Shown here one piece after another: positions 55,907 through 64,000 of a stretch of 64,000 nt of DNA (its first letter is position 1; every line of letters begins with the position of its first letter). The notes beneath the pieces are model-generated. The model had not been told where the DNA came from. It searched no databases and was given only the letters and a program-made list of their open reading frames with translations. The stretch is taken from NCBI GenBank assembly GCA_949287305.1, contig CASEFX010000036.1, forward strand, positions 47,858-111,857, written 5' to 3'. Source of the stretch: an uncultured Sutterella sp. GTDB lineage: Bacteria; Pseudomonadota; Gammaproteobacteria; Burkholderiales; Burkholderiaceae_F. A program made the translations under genes and the position numbers.

Positions 55907-56977
55907 TCAGAGGCGGATGCGGTGCGTCGTCACTGGATCGAACCAGTGCACGGCCGATTCCGGGAAGGAGAAGGCGGCGCGCGTTTCAATCTCGGGAATG
56001 AAGCTTTCGTTTTCCACGCGGAAGACGACGCTCTGGCCGAGCACCGTGCCGTGCACGAGATGGTCCGCGCCGAGCGCCTCGACCGTTTCGACGGCGAAGG
56101 TCCCCGCCCCGCCCTCCGGAGAGAGCGACGCGTGTTCGGGCCTGACGCCTAAGACGACGTCGCGGCCGGCGAGCGCGGATTCGGCCTTCGGGAGGCGGAT
56201 CGCTTCGCCCGCGGCTTCGAGCTCGGAGCCGTCGGCCGACACCTTCCCGCGGATGAGGTTCATCGGAGGCGAACCGATGAAGCCCGCCACGAAGATCGTT
56301 TCAGGATCGTCGTAGACCTCCTGGGGCGTGCCCACCTGCTCGGCGATGCCGCCGTTCATCACGATCATGCGGTGCGCAAGCGTCATGGCTTCGACCTGGT
56401 CGTGCGTGACGTAGAGGCTCGTCGTCTTGAGGCGCTGATGAAGCTTCTTGATTTGCAGACGCGTCTGCACGCGAAGCTTCGCGTCGAGGTTCGAGAGCGG
56501 TTCGTCAAAGAGGAAGACCGCGGGCTCGCGCACGATGGCGCGGCCCATCGCGACGCGCTGGCGCTGACCGCCCGAGAGCTGACGGGGACGGCGCTCGAGA
56601 AGGTGCCCGAGTTCGAGCATCTTCGCCGCCTCTTCGACGCGGCGGCGGATTTCCTCCTTCGGAACGCCGCGGATCTTGAGGCCGTAGGCCATGTTGTCAA
56701 AGACCGTCATGTGCGGATAGAGCGCGTAGTTCTGAAAGACCATCGCGCAGTCGCGGTCCTTGGGTTCGAGATTGTTGACGACACGGTCGCCGATCGTGAG
56801 TTCGCCCGAGGTGATCGGCTCGAGCCCCGCGACCATGCGCAGAAGCGTCGACTTGCCGCAGCCCGAGGGCCCCACGATCACGATGAATTCGCCGTCCTTG
56901 ATGTCGAGCGTGATGCCGTGGACGACCTTGACGTCGCCATAGCTCTTCTTGATGTTCTTGAAAGAAATGCCTGCCAT
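55907..56977 (-). CDS. ugpC: sn-glycerol-3-phosphate ABC transporter ATP-binding protein
   Basis: ABC ATPase energising the Ugp importer. Walker [10 protein letters not shown] near 37-45, signature [10 protein letters not shown] near 134, Walker [15 protein letters not shown]-loop YVTHDQ, and a MalK-like C-terminal OB domain (about 240-356). 356 residues. Ends the ugpBAEC series; starts 3 bases after ugpE stops. Confidence 0.93.
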   Translation of the reverse strand: MAGISFKNIKKSYGDVKVVHGITLDIKDGEFIVIVGPSGCGKSTLLRMVAGLEPITSGELTIGDRVVNNLEPKDRDCAMVFQNYALYPHMTVFDNMAYGLKIRGVPKEEIRRRVEEAAKMLELGHLLERRPRQLSGGQRQRVAMGRAIVREPAVFLFDEPLSNLDAKLRVQTRLQIKKLHQRLKTTSLYVTHDQVEAMTLAHRMIVMNGGIAEQVGTPQEVYDDPETIFVAGFIGSPPMNLIRGKVSADGSELEAAGEAIRLPKAESALAGRDVVLGVRPEHASLSPEGGAGTFAVETVEALGADHLVHGTVLGQSVVFRVENESFIPEIETRAAFSFPESAVHWFDPVTTHRIRL

Positions 56978-56980
56978 TTT

Positions 56981-57829
56981 TTATTTTTCCGTATCCACGA
57001 GACCCTTGACGAACCAGCGCTGCATGATCGTCACGACGAGCGCGGGCGGAATCATGGCGAGCATCGCCGTCGCCATGATGAGGTTCCATTCGTTGGCGCT
57101 GTCGCCGCCGCCGATCATGCGCTTGATCCCGATGACGATCGGGTACATGTCTTCGGAGGTCGTCACGAGGAGCGGCCAGAGGTACTGGTTCCAACCGTAA
57201 ATGAACTGAATCACGAACATGGCCGCCACGTTCGTCATCGAAAGCGGCAGAAGGATCGTGAAGAAGAAGCGCATCGGACCGGCCCCGTCCATGCGGGCGG
57301 CTTCCGTGAGTTCGTCGGGAACCGTAAGGAAGAACTGCCGGAAGAGGAAGGTCGCCGTGGCCGAAGCGATCACCGGAAGGATGAGGCCGCCCCAGCTGTC
57401 GAGAAGGTTCAGGTTCGCCATCACTTCGTAGGTGGGCGAAATGCGCACTTCCACGGGAAGCATGAGCGTGATGAAGATGAGCCAGAAGCAGAGCTTGCGG
57501 CCCGGGAAGCGGAAGTAGACGATCGCAAACGCCGAGATGAGCGAGATGAGGATCTTCCCGAAGGAAATCCCCAGCGCCATCATGAGGGAGACCCACATCA
57601 TGCGGCCCACGGGCGCGCGCGAAGCCGTGCCGCCGCCCTCGAAGAGAACCTGCATGTAGTTCTCGATGAAGTGCGCGCCGGGCAGAAGGCTCATGGGCGC
57701 CTGTTCGACTTCGACAGCCGTCTGCGTCGAGGCGACGAAGGCGACGTAGACCGGGAAGACCACGACCACGACGCCGAGAATCAGGATCAGATGCGTGAAG
57801 AAATTGAGCCAGGGACGATTTTCAACCAT
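56981..57829 (-). CDS. ugpE: Glycerol-3-phosphate ABC transporter permease UgpE
   Basis: Inner-membrane permease with about six helices; EAA loop [22 protein letters not shown] couples to UgpC. 282 residues. ATG 57829 has GGAGG seven bases upstream; the frame's TTG at 57835 is less likely. Confidence 0.92.
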   Translation of the reverse strand: MVENRPWLNFFTHLILILGVVVVVFPVYVAFVASTQTAVEVEQAPMSLLPGAHFIENYMQVLFEGGGTASRAPVGRMMWVSLMMALGISFGKILISLISAFAIVYFRFPGRKLCFWLIFITLMLPVEVRISPTYEVMANLNLLDSWGGLILPVIASATATFLFRQFFLTVPDELTEAARMDGAGPMRFFFTILLPLSMTNVAAMFVIQFIYGWNQYLWPLLVTTSEDMYPIVIGIKRMIGGGDSANEWNLIMATAMLAMIPPALVVTIMQRWFVKGLVDTEK

Positions 57830-57845
57830 AACCAAACCTCCCCGA

Positions 57846-58727
57846 TCAATAGTTGACGCGCCGCTCGATGAAGCGGAACTGAATCACGGTGAGCACGATG
57901 ACGAGCGCCATCAGCACGACCGACTGCGCGGCGGATCCGCCGTAGTCCATGTTGCGGAAGCCGTCGACGAAGACCTTGTAGACGAGGATGTTCGTTTCCT
58001 GGCCCGGGCCGCCCATCGTCGTCGCGTCGACGATGGCGAAGGTGTCGAAGAACGCGTAGATCACGTTCATGACGAGAAGGAAGAAGGTCGTGGGCGAGAG
58101 AAGCGGGAAGACCACCGTCCAGAAGCGGCGGAAGGGTCCCGCGCCGTCCATGGCGGCCGCTTCGAGAAGCGACTTCGGCACGGCCTGCAGGCCCGCCAAG
58201 AAGAAGATGAAGTTGTAGCTCACCTGTTTCCACACGGCCGCGATCACGATGAGGGCGAGCGCGTGGTCGGCGTTCACCATGTAGTTCCATTCAAACCCGA
58301 ACTGACGAAGCGCATAGGAGAGAACGCCCAGGGTCGGGTTGAAGATGAACATCCAGAGAACGCCCGCGACGGCCGGAGCGATCGCGTAGGGAATGATGAG
58401 GAAGGATTTGTAGGCGTTGCCGCCGCGCAGGACGCGGTCGGCGCAGACCGCAAAGAGAAGCGAAACGGCCAGGCCGATGCCCGCGACGAGCACCGAAAAG
58501 AGCATCGTGACCTTGAAGCTCTCGATGTAGTTGGGGTCGGCAAAGAGGGTCTGGAAGTTGGCGAGCCCCACGAACTCGTTGCTGAGCCCGAAGGCGTCCT
58601 GCATCATGACGCTCTGCTCGATCGCCTGTCCCGCGGGCAGGAAGAAGAAGATGAGCGTGATGAGGAGCTGCGGCGCGACGAGCACGTAGGGAAGCCATCG
58701 GTTTTGGAAAATGACTCGTTTTTCCAC
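57846..58727 (-). CDS. ugpA: Glycerol-3-phosphate ABC transporter permease UgpA
   Basis: Second permease, 293 residues, with a similar EAA loop [22 protein letters not shown] near 190. It opens with a short basic end and [19 protein letters not shown], typical of UgpA. Lies between ugpB and ugpE. Confidence 0.92.
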   Translation of the reverse strand: MEKRVIFQNRWLPYVLVAPQLLITLIFFFLPAGQAIEQSVMMQDAFGLSNEFVGLANFQTLFADPNYIESFKVTMLFSVLVAGIGLAVSLLFAVCADRVLRGGNAYKSFLIIPYAIAPAVAGVLWMFIFNPTLGVLSYALRQFGFEWNYMVNADHALALIVIAAVWKQVSYNFIFFLAGLQAVPKSLLEAAAMDGAGPFRRFWTVVFPLLSPTTFFLLVMNVIYAFFDTFAIVDATTMGGPGQETNILVYKVFVDGFRNMDYGGSAAQSVVLMALVIVLTVIQFRFIERRVNY

Positions 58728-58816
58728 GTTGTCTCTCGGAAGGGGTTACGAAAAACGCAACGCGTCCCGCGGTCCCCTCGCGGGGTCTGCGGGAACGCGG
58801 CAAAGAGAACGGAAGA

Positions 58817-60133
58817 TCAGCGGGTCACGCGTTCGAAGCGCGCGAGCTGTTCGTTGCCGCGGCGCATGACGGCCGCGATGGCGTCCTTGGCCGAGGCCTG
58901 GCCCGACCAGATCTTTTCAAACTCTTCGTCGATGATCGTGCGGATGTTCGGGAGGTAACCCAAGCGGATGCCGCGGCTCTTTTCCGTAACCTTGAGCATC
59001 TGCTTCACCGCCACGTCTGCGCCCGGATTCTTTTCGTAGTAGCCGCTTTCCTTGGCGATTTCAAAAGCCTTCTGCGTCACCGGGAGGTAGCCCGTGCGCA
59101 TGTGGTTTTCGGCCTGGATCTTCGGATCCGAGAGGAAGTGGAAGAAGGAGGCGACGCAGCGGTTCTGCGCGTCGGGTTTGCCCGCCATCGCCCAGAGCGA
59201 GGCGCCGCCGATCGCCGTGTTGAGCGGGGCGTCCGCGACGTCGTCATAGTAGGGCAAGGGCATCGTCATGTATTCGAACTTCGCGTTGCGGCGGATGTTC
59301 GCGAGCGTCCCGGAGGAGCCCATGTTGATCGCGCATTCGCCCGAATAGAAGGTGGCGTCGGCCTGGTTGCCGCGGCCCTTGTAGACGAAGAGCCCTTCCT
59401 TGGCCATGCGCTCTAGGTTTTCGATGTGGCGCTGATGCAGCGGCGAATCGATCTTGAGGCGCGCGGCCGTGCCGCCGAAGCCGTTGTTGAGCGTCGCGTA
59501 TTCGACGTTGTGCCAGGTCGAGAAGCTTTCGAGCTGCGCCCAGCCCATCCAGGAGGTCGTCATCGGGCAGGCTTCGCCGGCCTTCTTGAGGGCGCGGGCG
59601 GCCTCTTCAATCTGCTTCCAGGTGCGCGGAAGCTTGTCGGTTTCGGTCGGAAGACCCGCGTTCTTGAATTTCGTCAGGTTGAGATAGAGAACCGTGGTCG
59701 ACGAGTTGAAGGGGTAGCTCATCATGCGGCCGTCGGGCGTGGAATAGTACCCGAGCACGGCCGGAATGTACTCTTCGGGATGGAATTCGTAGCCCGCCTT
59801 TTCCATGAGGTCGCCCACGGGCACGACGGCGCCCTTGCTGAACATCATCGTGGCGGTGCCGACTTCAAAGACCTGCAGGATGTTGGGGGAGCGTCCCGCG
59901 CGGTGCGCGGCGATGCCCGAGGTCATCGTCTGGTCGTAGGAGCCCTTGTAGGTCGAAACGAGTCGGCATTCGTTCTGCGACTCGTTGTACTGCTTCGTGA
60001 CGTCGGCCACCCAGTCGCCGAGCGTATTGGCCATGGCGTGCCACATCGTGATTTCGGTGGGCGCCGCCAGGGCGGAGCCGGCGCTCAGGGCGCATGCGGC
60101 GGAAAGGGCGGCAACAACGGTCTTGCGGATCAT
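58817..60133 (-). CDS. ugpB: Periplasmic glycerol-3-phosphate-binding protein
   Basis: Substrate-binding protein, 438 residues. Signal peptide at about 1-23 (ends SALAAP). UgpB features: ITMWHAMANTLGDWV, TYKGSYDQTMTSGIAAHRAGRSPNILQVFEVGTATMM, CAINMGSSGTLANIRRN and GGASLWAMAGKPDAQNR. These residues line the glycerol-phosphate site in known UgpB. ATG 60133 follows AAGGAACTG. Confidence 0.94.
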   Translation of the reverse strand: MIRKTVVAALSAACALSAGSALAAPTEITMWHAMANTLGDWVADVTKQYNESQNECRLVSTYKGSYDQTMTSGIAAHRAGRSPNILQVFEVGTATMMFSKGAVVPVGDLMEKAGYEFHPEEYIPAVLGYYSTPDGRMMSYPFNSSTTVLYLNLTKFKNAGLPTETDKLPRTWKQIEEAARALKKAGEACPMTTSWMGWAQLESFSTWHNVEYATLNNGFGGTAARLKIDSPLHQRHIENLERMAKEGLFVYKGRGNQADATFYSGECAINMGSSGTLANIRRNAKFEYMTMPLPYYDDVADAPLNTAIGGASLWAMAGKPDAQNRCVASFFHFLSDPKIQAENHMRTGYLPVTQKAFEIAKESGYYEKNPGADVAVKQMLKVTEKSRGIRLGYLPNIRTIIDEEFEKIWSGQASAKDAIAAVMRRGNEQLARFERVTR

Positions 60134-60335
60134 CTTTCAGTTCCTTCTGTACATTTCCTTTCCGGGCGTCGCGGGCCGCGGGAATCAACAAACGATTCCG
60201 CGCCGCACGACACGTCCCTATAGGAGGAAAGGTGGACTCCTCGGAGAAGCGGCCTCGCATTCAATGAAAAACGAGCGGCGAACATCTCCTGCGCTCGCCG
60301 CCGAACCACGAAACACCATGGCACAGTCTGAAGGA

Positions 60336-60370
60336 ATAATAGGGACTGACTTTTCTTTTTGTCTATAGAC
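60336..60370 (-). promoter_or_regulatory. ugp promoter with overlapping palindrome
   Basis: Read leftward: TAGACA (60360-60365), an 18-base spacer and TATTAT (60336-60341); each box is 5 of 6 to consensus. The -35 lies inside the perfect 10-bp palindrome GTCTATAGAC (60361-60370), a likely operator. The implied leader is about 195 bases. Confidence 0.6.
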
Positions 60371-60480
60371 GGATCGGCAAAAATTCCGCTTTTTCCTAGT
60401 TCTTTCGGCGTATTTTCCGCCTTTCGTCCGGCCTCCCCGCCCCGATGATAGAGAATTTCTACTCCGAAGCGCCCGATGCG

Positions 60481-60522
60481 CGGAAAAAGAAAGAGGGAGA
60501 CCGCGAGATCCCCCTCTTTCTT
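60481..60522 (-). terminator. Intrinsic terminator after proC
   Basis: AAGAAAGAGGG pairs with CCCTCTTTCTT around a GACCGCGAGATC-type loop; leftward it ends in TTTCTTTTTCC. Confidence 0.75.
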
Positions 60523-60546
60523 AGTCGCGCCTGAGAAAGGCCGTTC

Positions 60547-61353
60547 TCAGCGGAACAAGGCCTTCATTTCAGTCGTGCGGCGAAGCGCCGCCTCGACGGC
60601 GTCGTCCATCATGCCGTCGATGTCGCGCTCGTTCATGACGGCGAGCGCCCTTGCGGTCGTGCCGCCCTTGCTCGTGACGCGCTCGCGAAGGGTCGCAAAG
60701 GACTCGTCGCTTTCGCGCGCGAGCTTGGCGGCGCCGAAGACCGTCCCGATCGCGAGTTCCCGGGCGTCCTCGGGCGAAAAGCCCCGCTTTTGCGCGGCGA
60801 GTTCCAGGCTTTCCAGGAATCGGAAGACGTAGGCCGGGCCCGAACCCGAAATCGCCCCCACGACGTCGAGTTCCGCTTCCGTTTTGCAGGGAACGACGTT
60901 TCCGACGGCCCGCATTACGAAGTCCGCAGCTTCGGCGTGCTCTGGCGACGTGCATTCGGGGACCCAGAGCCCCGAAAGACCGGCGCCGACAAGCGCCGGC
61001 GTGTTGGGCATCGCGCGGATGACGGGGTAGCCTCCGAGCCAGCCCGAGAGAACCGAGCCTTCGATGCCCGCCGCAATGGAGAGCGCGGCGCCGCCCTTTT
61101 TCAAAAGGGGCTTCACCGGAACGAGCGCCTCCTTCATCACCTGGGGCTTCACGGCGAGAACGAAGAGATCGCACTCGGAAATCCATTCGCCCGTCGTCTC
61201 GTGCGTCGTGACGCCGAGCGCCGCGAGCTTTTCGAGCTTCGGCGCGTTGTGGTCCGTCACGTGAAGATTCGCACCGTCCATTTTCCGAACGAGCCCGCCC
61301 AAGAGGGCCGAGGCCATGTTGCCGCCCCCCAGGAATCCGATCGTAAGCGTCAT
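60547..61353 (-). CDS. proC: Pyrroline-5-carboxylate reductase
   Basis: Last step of proline synthesis. 268 residues: NAD(P) Rossmann opening TIGFLGGGNMASALLGGL, FVLAVKPQVM, PVIRAMPNTPALVGAG and the C-terminal signature ELAIGTVFGAAKLA ... RERVTSKGGTTARAL. Its start overlaps the yggS stop by 4 bases, so the two are translationally coupled. Confidence 0.96.
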   Translation of the reverse strand: MTLTIGFLGGGNMASALLGGLVRKMDGANLHVTDHNAPKLEKLAALGVTTHETTGEWISECDLFVLAVKPQVMKEALVPVKPLLKKGGAALSIAAGIEGSVLSGWLGGYPVIRAMPNTPALVGAGLSGLWVPECTSPEHAEAADFVMRAVGNVVPCKTEAELDVVGAISGSGPAYVFRFLESLELAAQKRGFSPEDARELAIGTVFGAAKLARESDESFATLRERVTSKGGTTARALAVMNERDIDGMMDDAVEAALRRTTEMKALFR

Positions 61354-62069
61354 GCTGTTTCTCCTTCTTTCTGCAGTTTTCGGGAATAGTCGCGCGCACC
61401 GAAGATGCCGCTTCCCACGCGGATGAGGGTGCTCCCCTCCTCGAGCGCGGTGCGCCAGTCGGCCGTCATCCCCATCGAGAGGGTGTCGACCTGCGGGTGG
61501 CGGCGCTTCAACGCCTCGAAGGCTTCGCGCATGCGCGAGAAGGCGCGGCGGCCGCCGTCGGCGCCGTTTGCCTCGGGAATCGCCATGAGACCTCGAAGCC
61601 GGAGGTTGGGAAGTTCGGCGATGCGGTCGGCAAGCGCCTCGATTTCGTCCCAGGAGACGCCCGACTTCGAGGGTTCGGCGTCGGCGTTCACTTCAATGAG
61701 GACGTTGAGGGGCGCAAGATCCCCGGGGCGCTGCGCCGAGAGACGCTCGGCGATCTTCACGCGGTCGATCGTCTGCACCCAGTCGAAGGTTTCCGCGACG
61801 GGGCGCGTCTTGTTCGACTGCAGCGACCCGATGAAGTGCCACTCGACCTTGGCGTCGGGATGGCGCGTCCGGAAAAGCCGGCACTTCTCCACCCCTTCCT
61901 GCACGTAGTTCTCCCCGAAGGCCTGCGCACCCGCGCGCCAGGCCGCCTCCACGGCTTCGATGCCGAAGGTTTTGCTCACGGCGAGCAGCGCGACGCCGCC
62001 CTGCGGCGCGCGTTCGCGCAATTCTTGTTCCAGCGCCCGAAAGCGCGTTTCGATGGTTTCTTCCTGCAT
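61350..62069 (-). CDS. yggS: PLP homeostasis protein YggS
   Basis: PLP-binding protein of the YggS/PLPBP family, TIM-barrel fold, 239 residues. LLAVSKTF carries the PLP lysine near 32, AFGENYVQEGVEK, EWHFIGSLQSNKTR and LSMGMTADWRTALEEGSTLIRVGSGIFG are conserved. yggS-proC pairing is widespread. Confidence 0.95.
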   Translation of the reverse strand: MQEETIETRFRALEQELRERAPQGGVALLAVSKTFGIEAVEAAWRAGAQAFGENYVQEGVEKCRLFRTRHPDAKVEWHFIGSLQSNKTRPVAETFDWVQTIDRVKIAERLSAQRPGDLAPLNVLIEVNADAEPSKSGVSWDEIEALADRIAELPNLRLRGLMAIPEANGADGGRRAFSRMREAFEALKRRHPQVDTLSMGMTADWRTALEEGSTLIRVGSGIFGARDYSRKLQKEGETA

Positions 62070-62202
62070 TTGTCGTTGTTCCTTGCCTTCGACCCCGCGG
62101 GGCGAGAGGCGTCAGACAACTATAGCCCAAATCCGCCGTTTTTCCGTGACCCGAAAAGCGCTACACTCTTCCATTTCCCTCTCTTTTCGATCAGACAGTC
62201 CC

Positions 62203-62817
62203 GTGACGACGCCCGTTCTTCTGCACAGCTGCTGCGCGCCCTGCTCGGCCGCCATTTTGGAGTGGCTCCTCGCCAACGACTACGCTCCGACGGTGTTCTT
62301 CTTCAATCCGAACATCTTCCCGCGCGAAGAGTACGACGTGCGCAAAAACGAATGCGTACGCTACTGCCGAGAGCTTTCCGTTCCCTTCGTCGACGGCGAC
62401 TACGACCACGAACTCTGGCTTCGAGCCGTGAAGGGCCTCGAGCACGAACCCGAACGCGGCGCGCGCTGCCGCGCGTGCTTCGGACTTCGCATGGAGGCGA
62501 CCGCCGACGCGGCCGAGCGTCTCGGGTTTGAGCGCTTCACGACGACCCTGGCGGGAAGCCGCTGGAAGCGGCTCGATCAGATCCGCGAGGCGGCTGCGGA
62601 AGCCGTCGCGCGCCACCCCAAGACCTCGTACTGGGACAAGGACTGGAAAAAGGGAGGCCTGCAGGAGCGGCGAAGCGTTCTTCTCAAGGAGAACGGCTTT
62701 TACAACCAGCTCTGGTGCGGCTGCGAATTTTCGATCGGACATCTCGTTCGCAAAGCGCCCGAGGAGCTTCCCGAGTACATCCGTCGGGCGGTAGACGAAC
62801 TGCGGCTCAAAGAGTAA
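62203..62817 (+). CDS. queH: Epoxyqueuosine reductase QueH
   Basis: Iron-sulfur enzyme for the final step of queuosine tRNA modification, 204 residues. Paired cysteines HSCCAPCSA near 9-15, CRACFGLRM near 92 and WCGCEFS near 178 match QueH (DUF208). GTG 62203 gives the usual opening VTTPVLLHSCCAPC; the longer frame to 61960 has no similarity. TACACT at about 62162 is a -10 candidate. Confidence 0.92.
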   Translation: MTTPVLLHSCCAPCSAAILEWLLANDYAPTVFFFNPNIFPREEYDVRKNECVRYCRELSVPFVDGDYDHELWLRAVKGLEHEPERGARCRACFGLRMEATADAAERLGFERFTTTLAGSRWKRLDQIREAAAEAVARHPKTSYWDKDWKKGGLQERRSVLLKENGFYNQLWCGCEFSIGHLVRKAPEELPEYIRRAVDELRLKE

Positions 62818-62853
62818 GAATTTCCTATACGCATCCCCAAACAGAAAACCCTC

Positions 62854-63771
62854 ATGAATCCCCTTGTCGAAGTCTCGGGCTTCATTCTCCTCATCATCCT
62901 CGGGCAGGCGCTGCGGCGCCTTGAAATCCTCACGCCCGAGTGCTCCAAGGCCGTGAGCACGCTCGTTCTGAACGTGACGCTCCCCTGCGCCATTCTGCGC
63001 GCCCTGAACGGCGTCGAACTCACCGCGGGGCTTCTCGTCCTCGTCCTTCTCGGCCTTCTCGCAAACGTCTTCACCTTCCTGCAGATGGCCTTCACGGAGC
63101 GCCGCCACGCGGAGGATCCCGACGGACTCACGAAGCGCTTTTCGCAGCTCGTGATGCCGGGCTACAACGTCGGCACCTTCGCGATGCCCTTCACGGCGGG
63201 CTTTCTCTCGCCCGAAGGCTTTCTCGCGCTCTGCCTCTTTGACGCCGGGAACGCCGTCATGTGCACGGGCGGCACCTACGCCGTGCTCTTTCGCGAACCC
63301 GGGTCGCTTTTGAAGCAGTTCGCGAGCATCGTCAAGCGTCTCCTCTCCTCCTTTGCGATCCTCACCTATCTGATCGTCGCGGCGCTCTCGGTGACGCACA
63401 CGCGGATTCCGGACGTAATTCTGCACATCATCGACATTCCCGCCAACGCGAACACCTTCCTCGCGATGATCATGATCGGCATGTCGGTGAACCTCAACAT
63501 CCGGCTCGAGTCGCTCAAGCGCCTCCTGCGCCTTCTGGGGCTTCGCTATCTCGGGAGCGTCCTCATGGGGGCCTTCGTCTACTGGTGCCTTCCCTTCTCG
63601 GAAGACGTGCGCCTCGGGATCCTCCTCGTTCTCTTCGCGCCCCTCCCCGCCATGGGGATCATCTTCTCGATGAAGGGCCGCATGAACTGGCAGCTCGCCG
63701 CCAACCTCAACACGATGAGCGTTCTCTGCTCGGTCGTCATCATGAGCGCCCTGCTCTCGCTTCTGGTTTGA
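62854..63771 (+). CDS. AEC-family (auxin efflux carrier-like) transporter
   Basis: 305 residues with about ten hydrophobic segments and the AEC pattern LVLNVTLPCAILRALNG near 37 and MPGYNVGTFAMPF near 100. Bacterial members include malonate and other organic-acid carriers; substrate here unknown. ATG 62854, 36 bases after queH. Confidence 0.85.
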   Translation: MNPLVEVSGFILLIILGQALRRLEILTPECSKAVSTLVLNVTLPCAILRALNGVELTAGLLVLVLLGLLANVFTFLQMAFTERRHAEDPDGLTKRFSQLVMPGYNVGTFAMPFTAGFLSPEGFLALCLFDAGNAVMCTGGTYAVLFREPGSLLKQFASIVKRLLSSFAILTYLIVAALSVTHTRIPDVILHIIDIPANANTFLAMIMIGMSVNLNIRLESLKRLLRLLGLRYLGSVLMGAFVYWCLPFSEDVRLGILLVLFAPLPAMGIIFSMKGRMNWQLAANLNTMSVLCSVVIMSALLSLLV

Positions 63772-63815
63772 GGGCGCAAAAAGGCCGGCGATCCCGGCCG
63801 GCCCTCCCCCGTACA

Positions 63816-63849
63816 ACGGCTCGGACGTCTTCGGACCCCGAGCCGTTTT
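63816..63849 (+). terminator. Intrinsic terminator after the AEC gene
   Basis: CGGCTCGG pairs with CCGAGCCG, with a TTTTC tail. A second GGCCGG/CCGGCC stem lies just before it. Confidence 0.75.
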
Positions 63850-63860
63850 CCATTCGACGG

Positions 63861-64000
63861 ATCGGGTAGGGGGTTCCCTCACGAGTTCCCCCTCCCACAC
63901 CGCAACCCGCCAGTGACACGGGCTTCCGGACGTGCCGTTCGGCATCCGGCGGTTTCTAAATTGATGGAGTGTCTTGTCACTGTCACCCCTGCTTTCGTCC
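63861..64000 (-). mobile_element. Probable 3' end of a group II intron (domains V-VI), partial
   Basis: Read leftward from the window edge, GCCGGATGCC-GAAC-GGCACGTCCGG (63925-63950) has the shape of a group II domain V, preceded by ACC. Downstream, GGGGGAACTC...GAGGGAACCCCC makes a domain-VI-like stem, and CTACCCGAT resembles a group II 3' end near 63861. The rest, including any reverse transcriptase, would be beyond the edge. Spacing between the two domains is longer than typical, so this needs caution. Confidence 0.4.

Larger units (their letters stand above)
60134..60546. other. Regulatory region upstream of ugpB
   Basis: About 413 bases without a gene, holding the ugp promoter and palindrome (60336-60370) and the proC terminator (60481-60522). 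No Pho box was recognised. Nothing else is supported. Confidence 0.5.

Overview
This is a 64 kb piece of a GC-rich betaproteobacterial chromosome, most likely from the Burkholderiales and probably a Sutterellaceae-like gut organism. The pointers are the block orders leuS-lptE-holA-proA, rpsP-rimM-trmD-rplS and tig-clpP-clpX-lon, the twin-arginine-like LptE leader, a periplasmic flavin reductase and etfBA. The genus assignment is inference; the class assignment is better supported.

Layout: 1-7.8 kb holds the end of a DUF4143 ATPase gene, an orphan NarX-type sensor kinase and topoisomerase IV (parC, parE). 7.9-12 kb is a plus-strand group: an FGGY sugar kinase, a fused alkyltransferase/AlkA repair enzyme and a U32 peptidase. 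12-22.2 kb is the protein-quality block (ppiD, lon, clpX, clpP, tig), interrupted by three tandem tRNA-Asp genes and tRNA-Val, and followed by a lipoprotein gene and tRNA-Leu. 22.2-26.8 kb has a scar-like stretch with two long inverted repeats, a UreE-like protein with a Cys/His repeat tail, radA, alr and a 5'-truncated tamB remnant. 26.9-36.9 kb has lplT, sbcC/sbcD, a periplasmic flavoprotein, a Nudix hydrolase and bifunctional nnr. 36.9-38.1 kb is a protein-free stretch carrying three tandem copies of a small-RNA-like unit, then tRNA-Arg. 38.2-50.6 kb has uvrD, leuS, an inserted dehydrogenase/aminotransferase pair, then lptE, holA, proA and rlmL. 50.7-64 kb has a small lipoprotein gene, the S16/S19-type ribosomal operon, etfBA, yqaA with the ugp glycerol-phosphate importer, proC-yggS, queH and an AEC transporter, and ends in what looks like the 3' end of a group II intron.

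Most genes are ordinary housekeeping genes. The parts that stand out are the three tandem small RNAs (about 37.0-37.9 kb), whose 5' hairpin changes sequence but keeps its pairing; the UreE-like metallochaperone, which has lost the conserved UreE histidine but carries eight Cys/His repeats; the alkyltransferase-AlkA fusion; the hook-less SbcC; a heat-shock-type promoter in front of lon; and a 24-codon leader ORF overlapping the start of clpP.

Functional links: ClpP, ClpX, Lon and trigger factor handle cytoplasmic protein quality, while PpiD and LptE serve the envelope. ProA and ProC are the last two steps of proline synthesis, encoded in separate places. UgpBAEC imports glycerol-3-phosphate or a related compound. 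EtfBA passes electrons from unknown dehydrogenases. RadA, SbcCD, UvrD and the Ogt-AlkA fusion are spread-out DNA repair functions.
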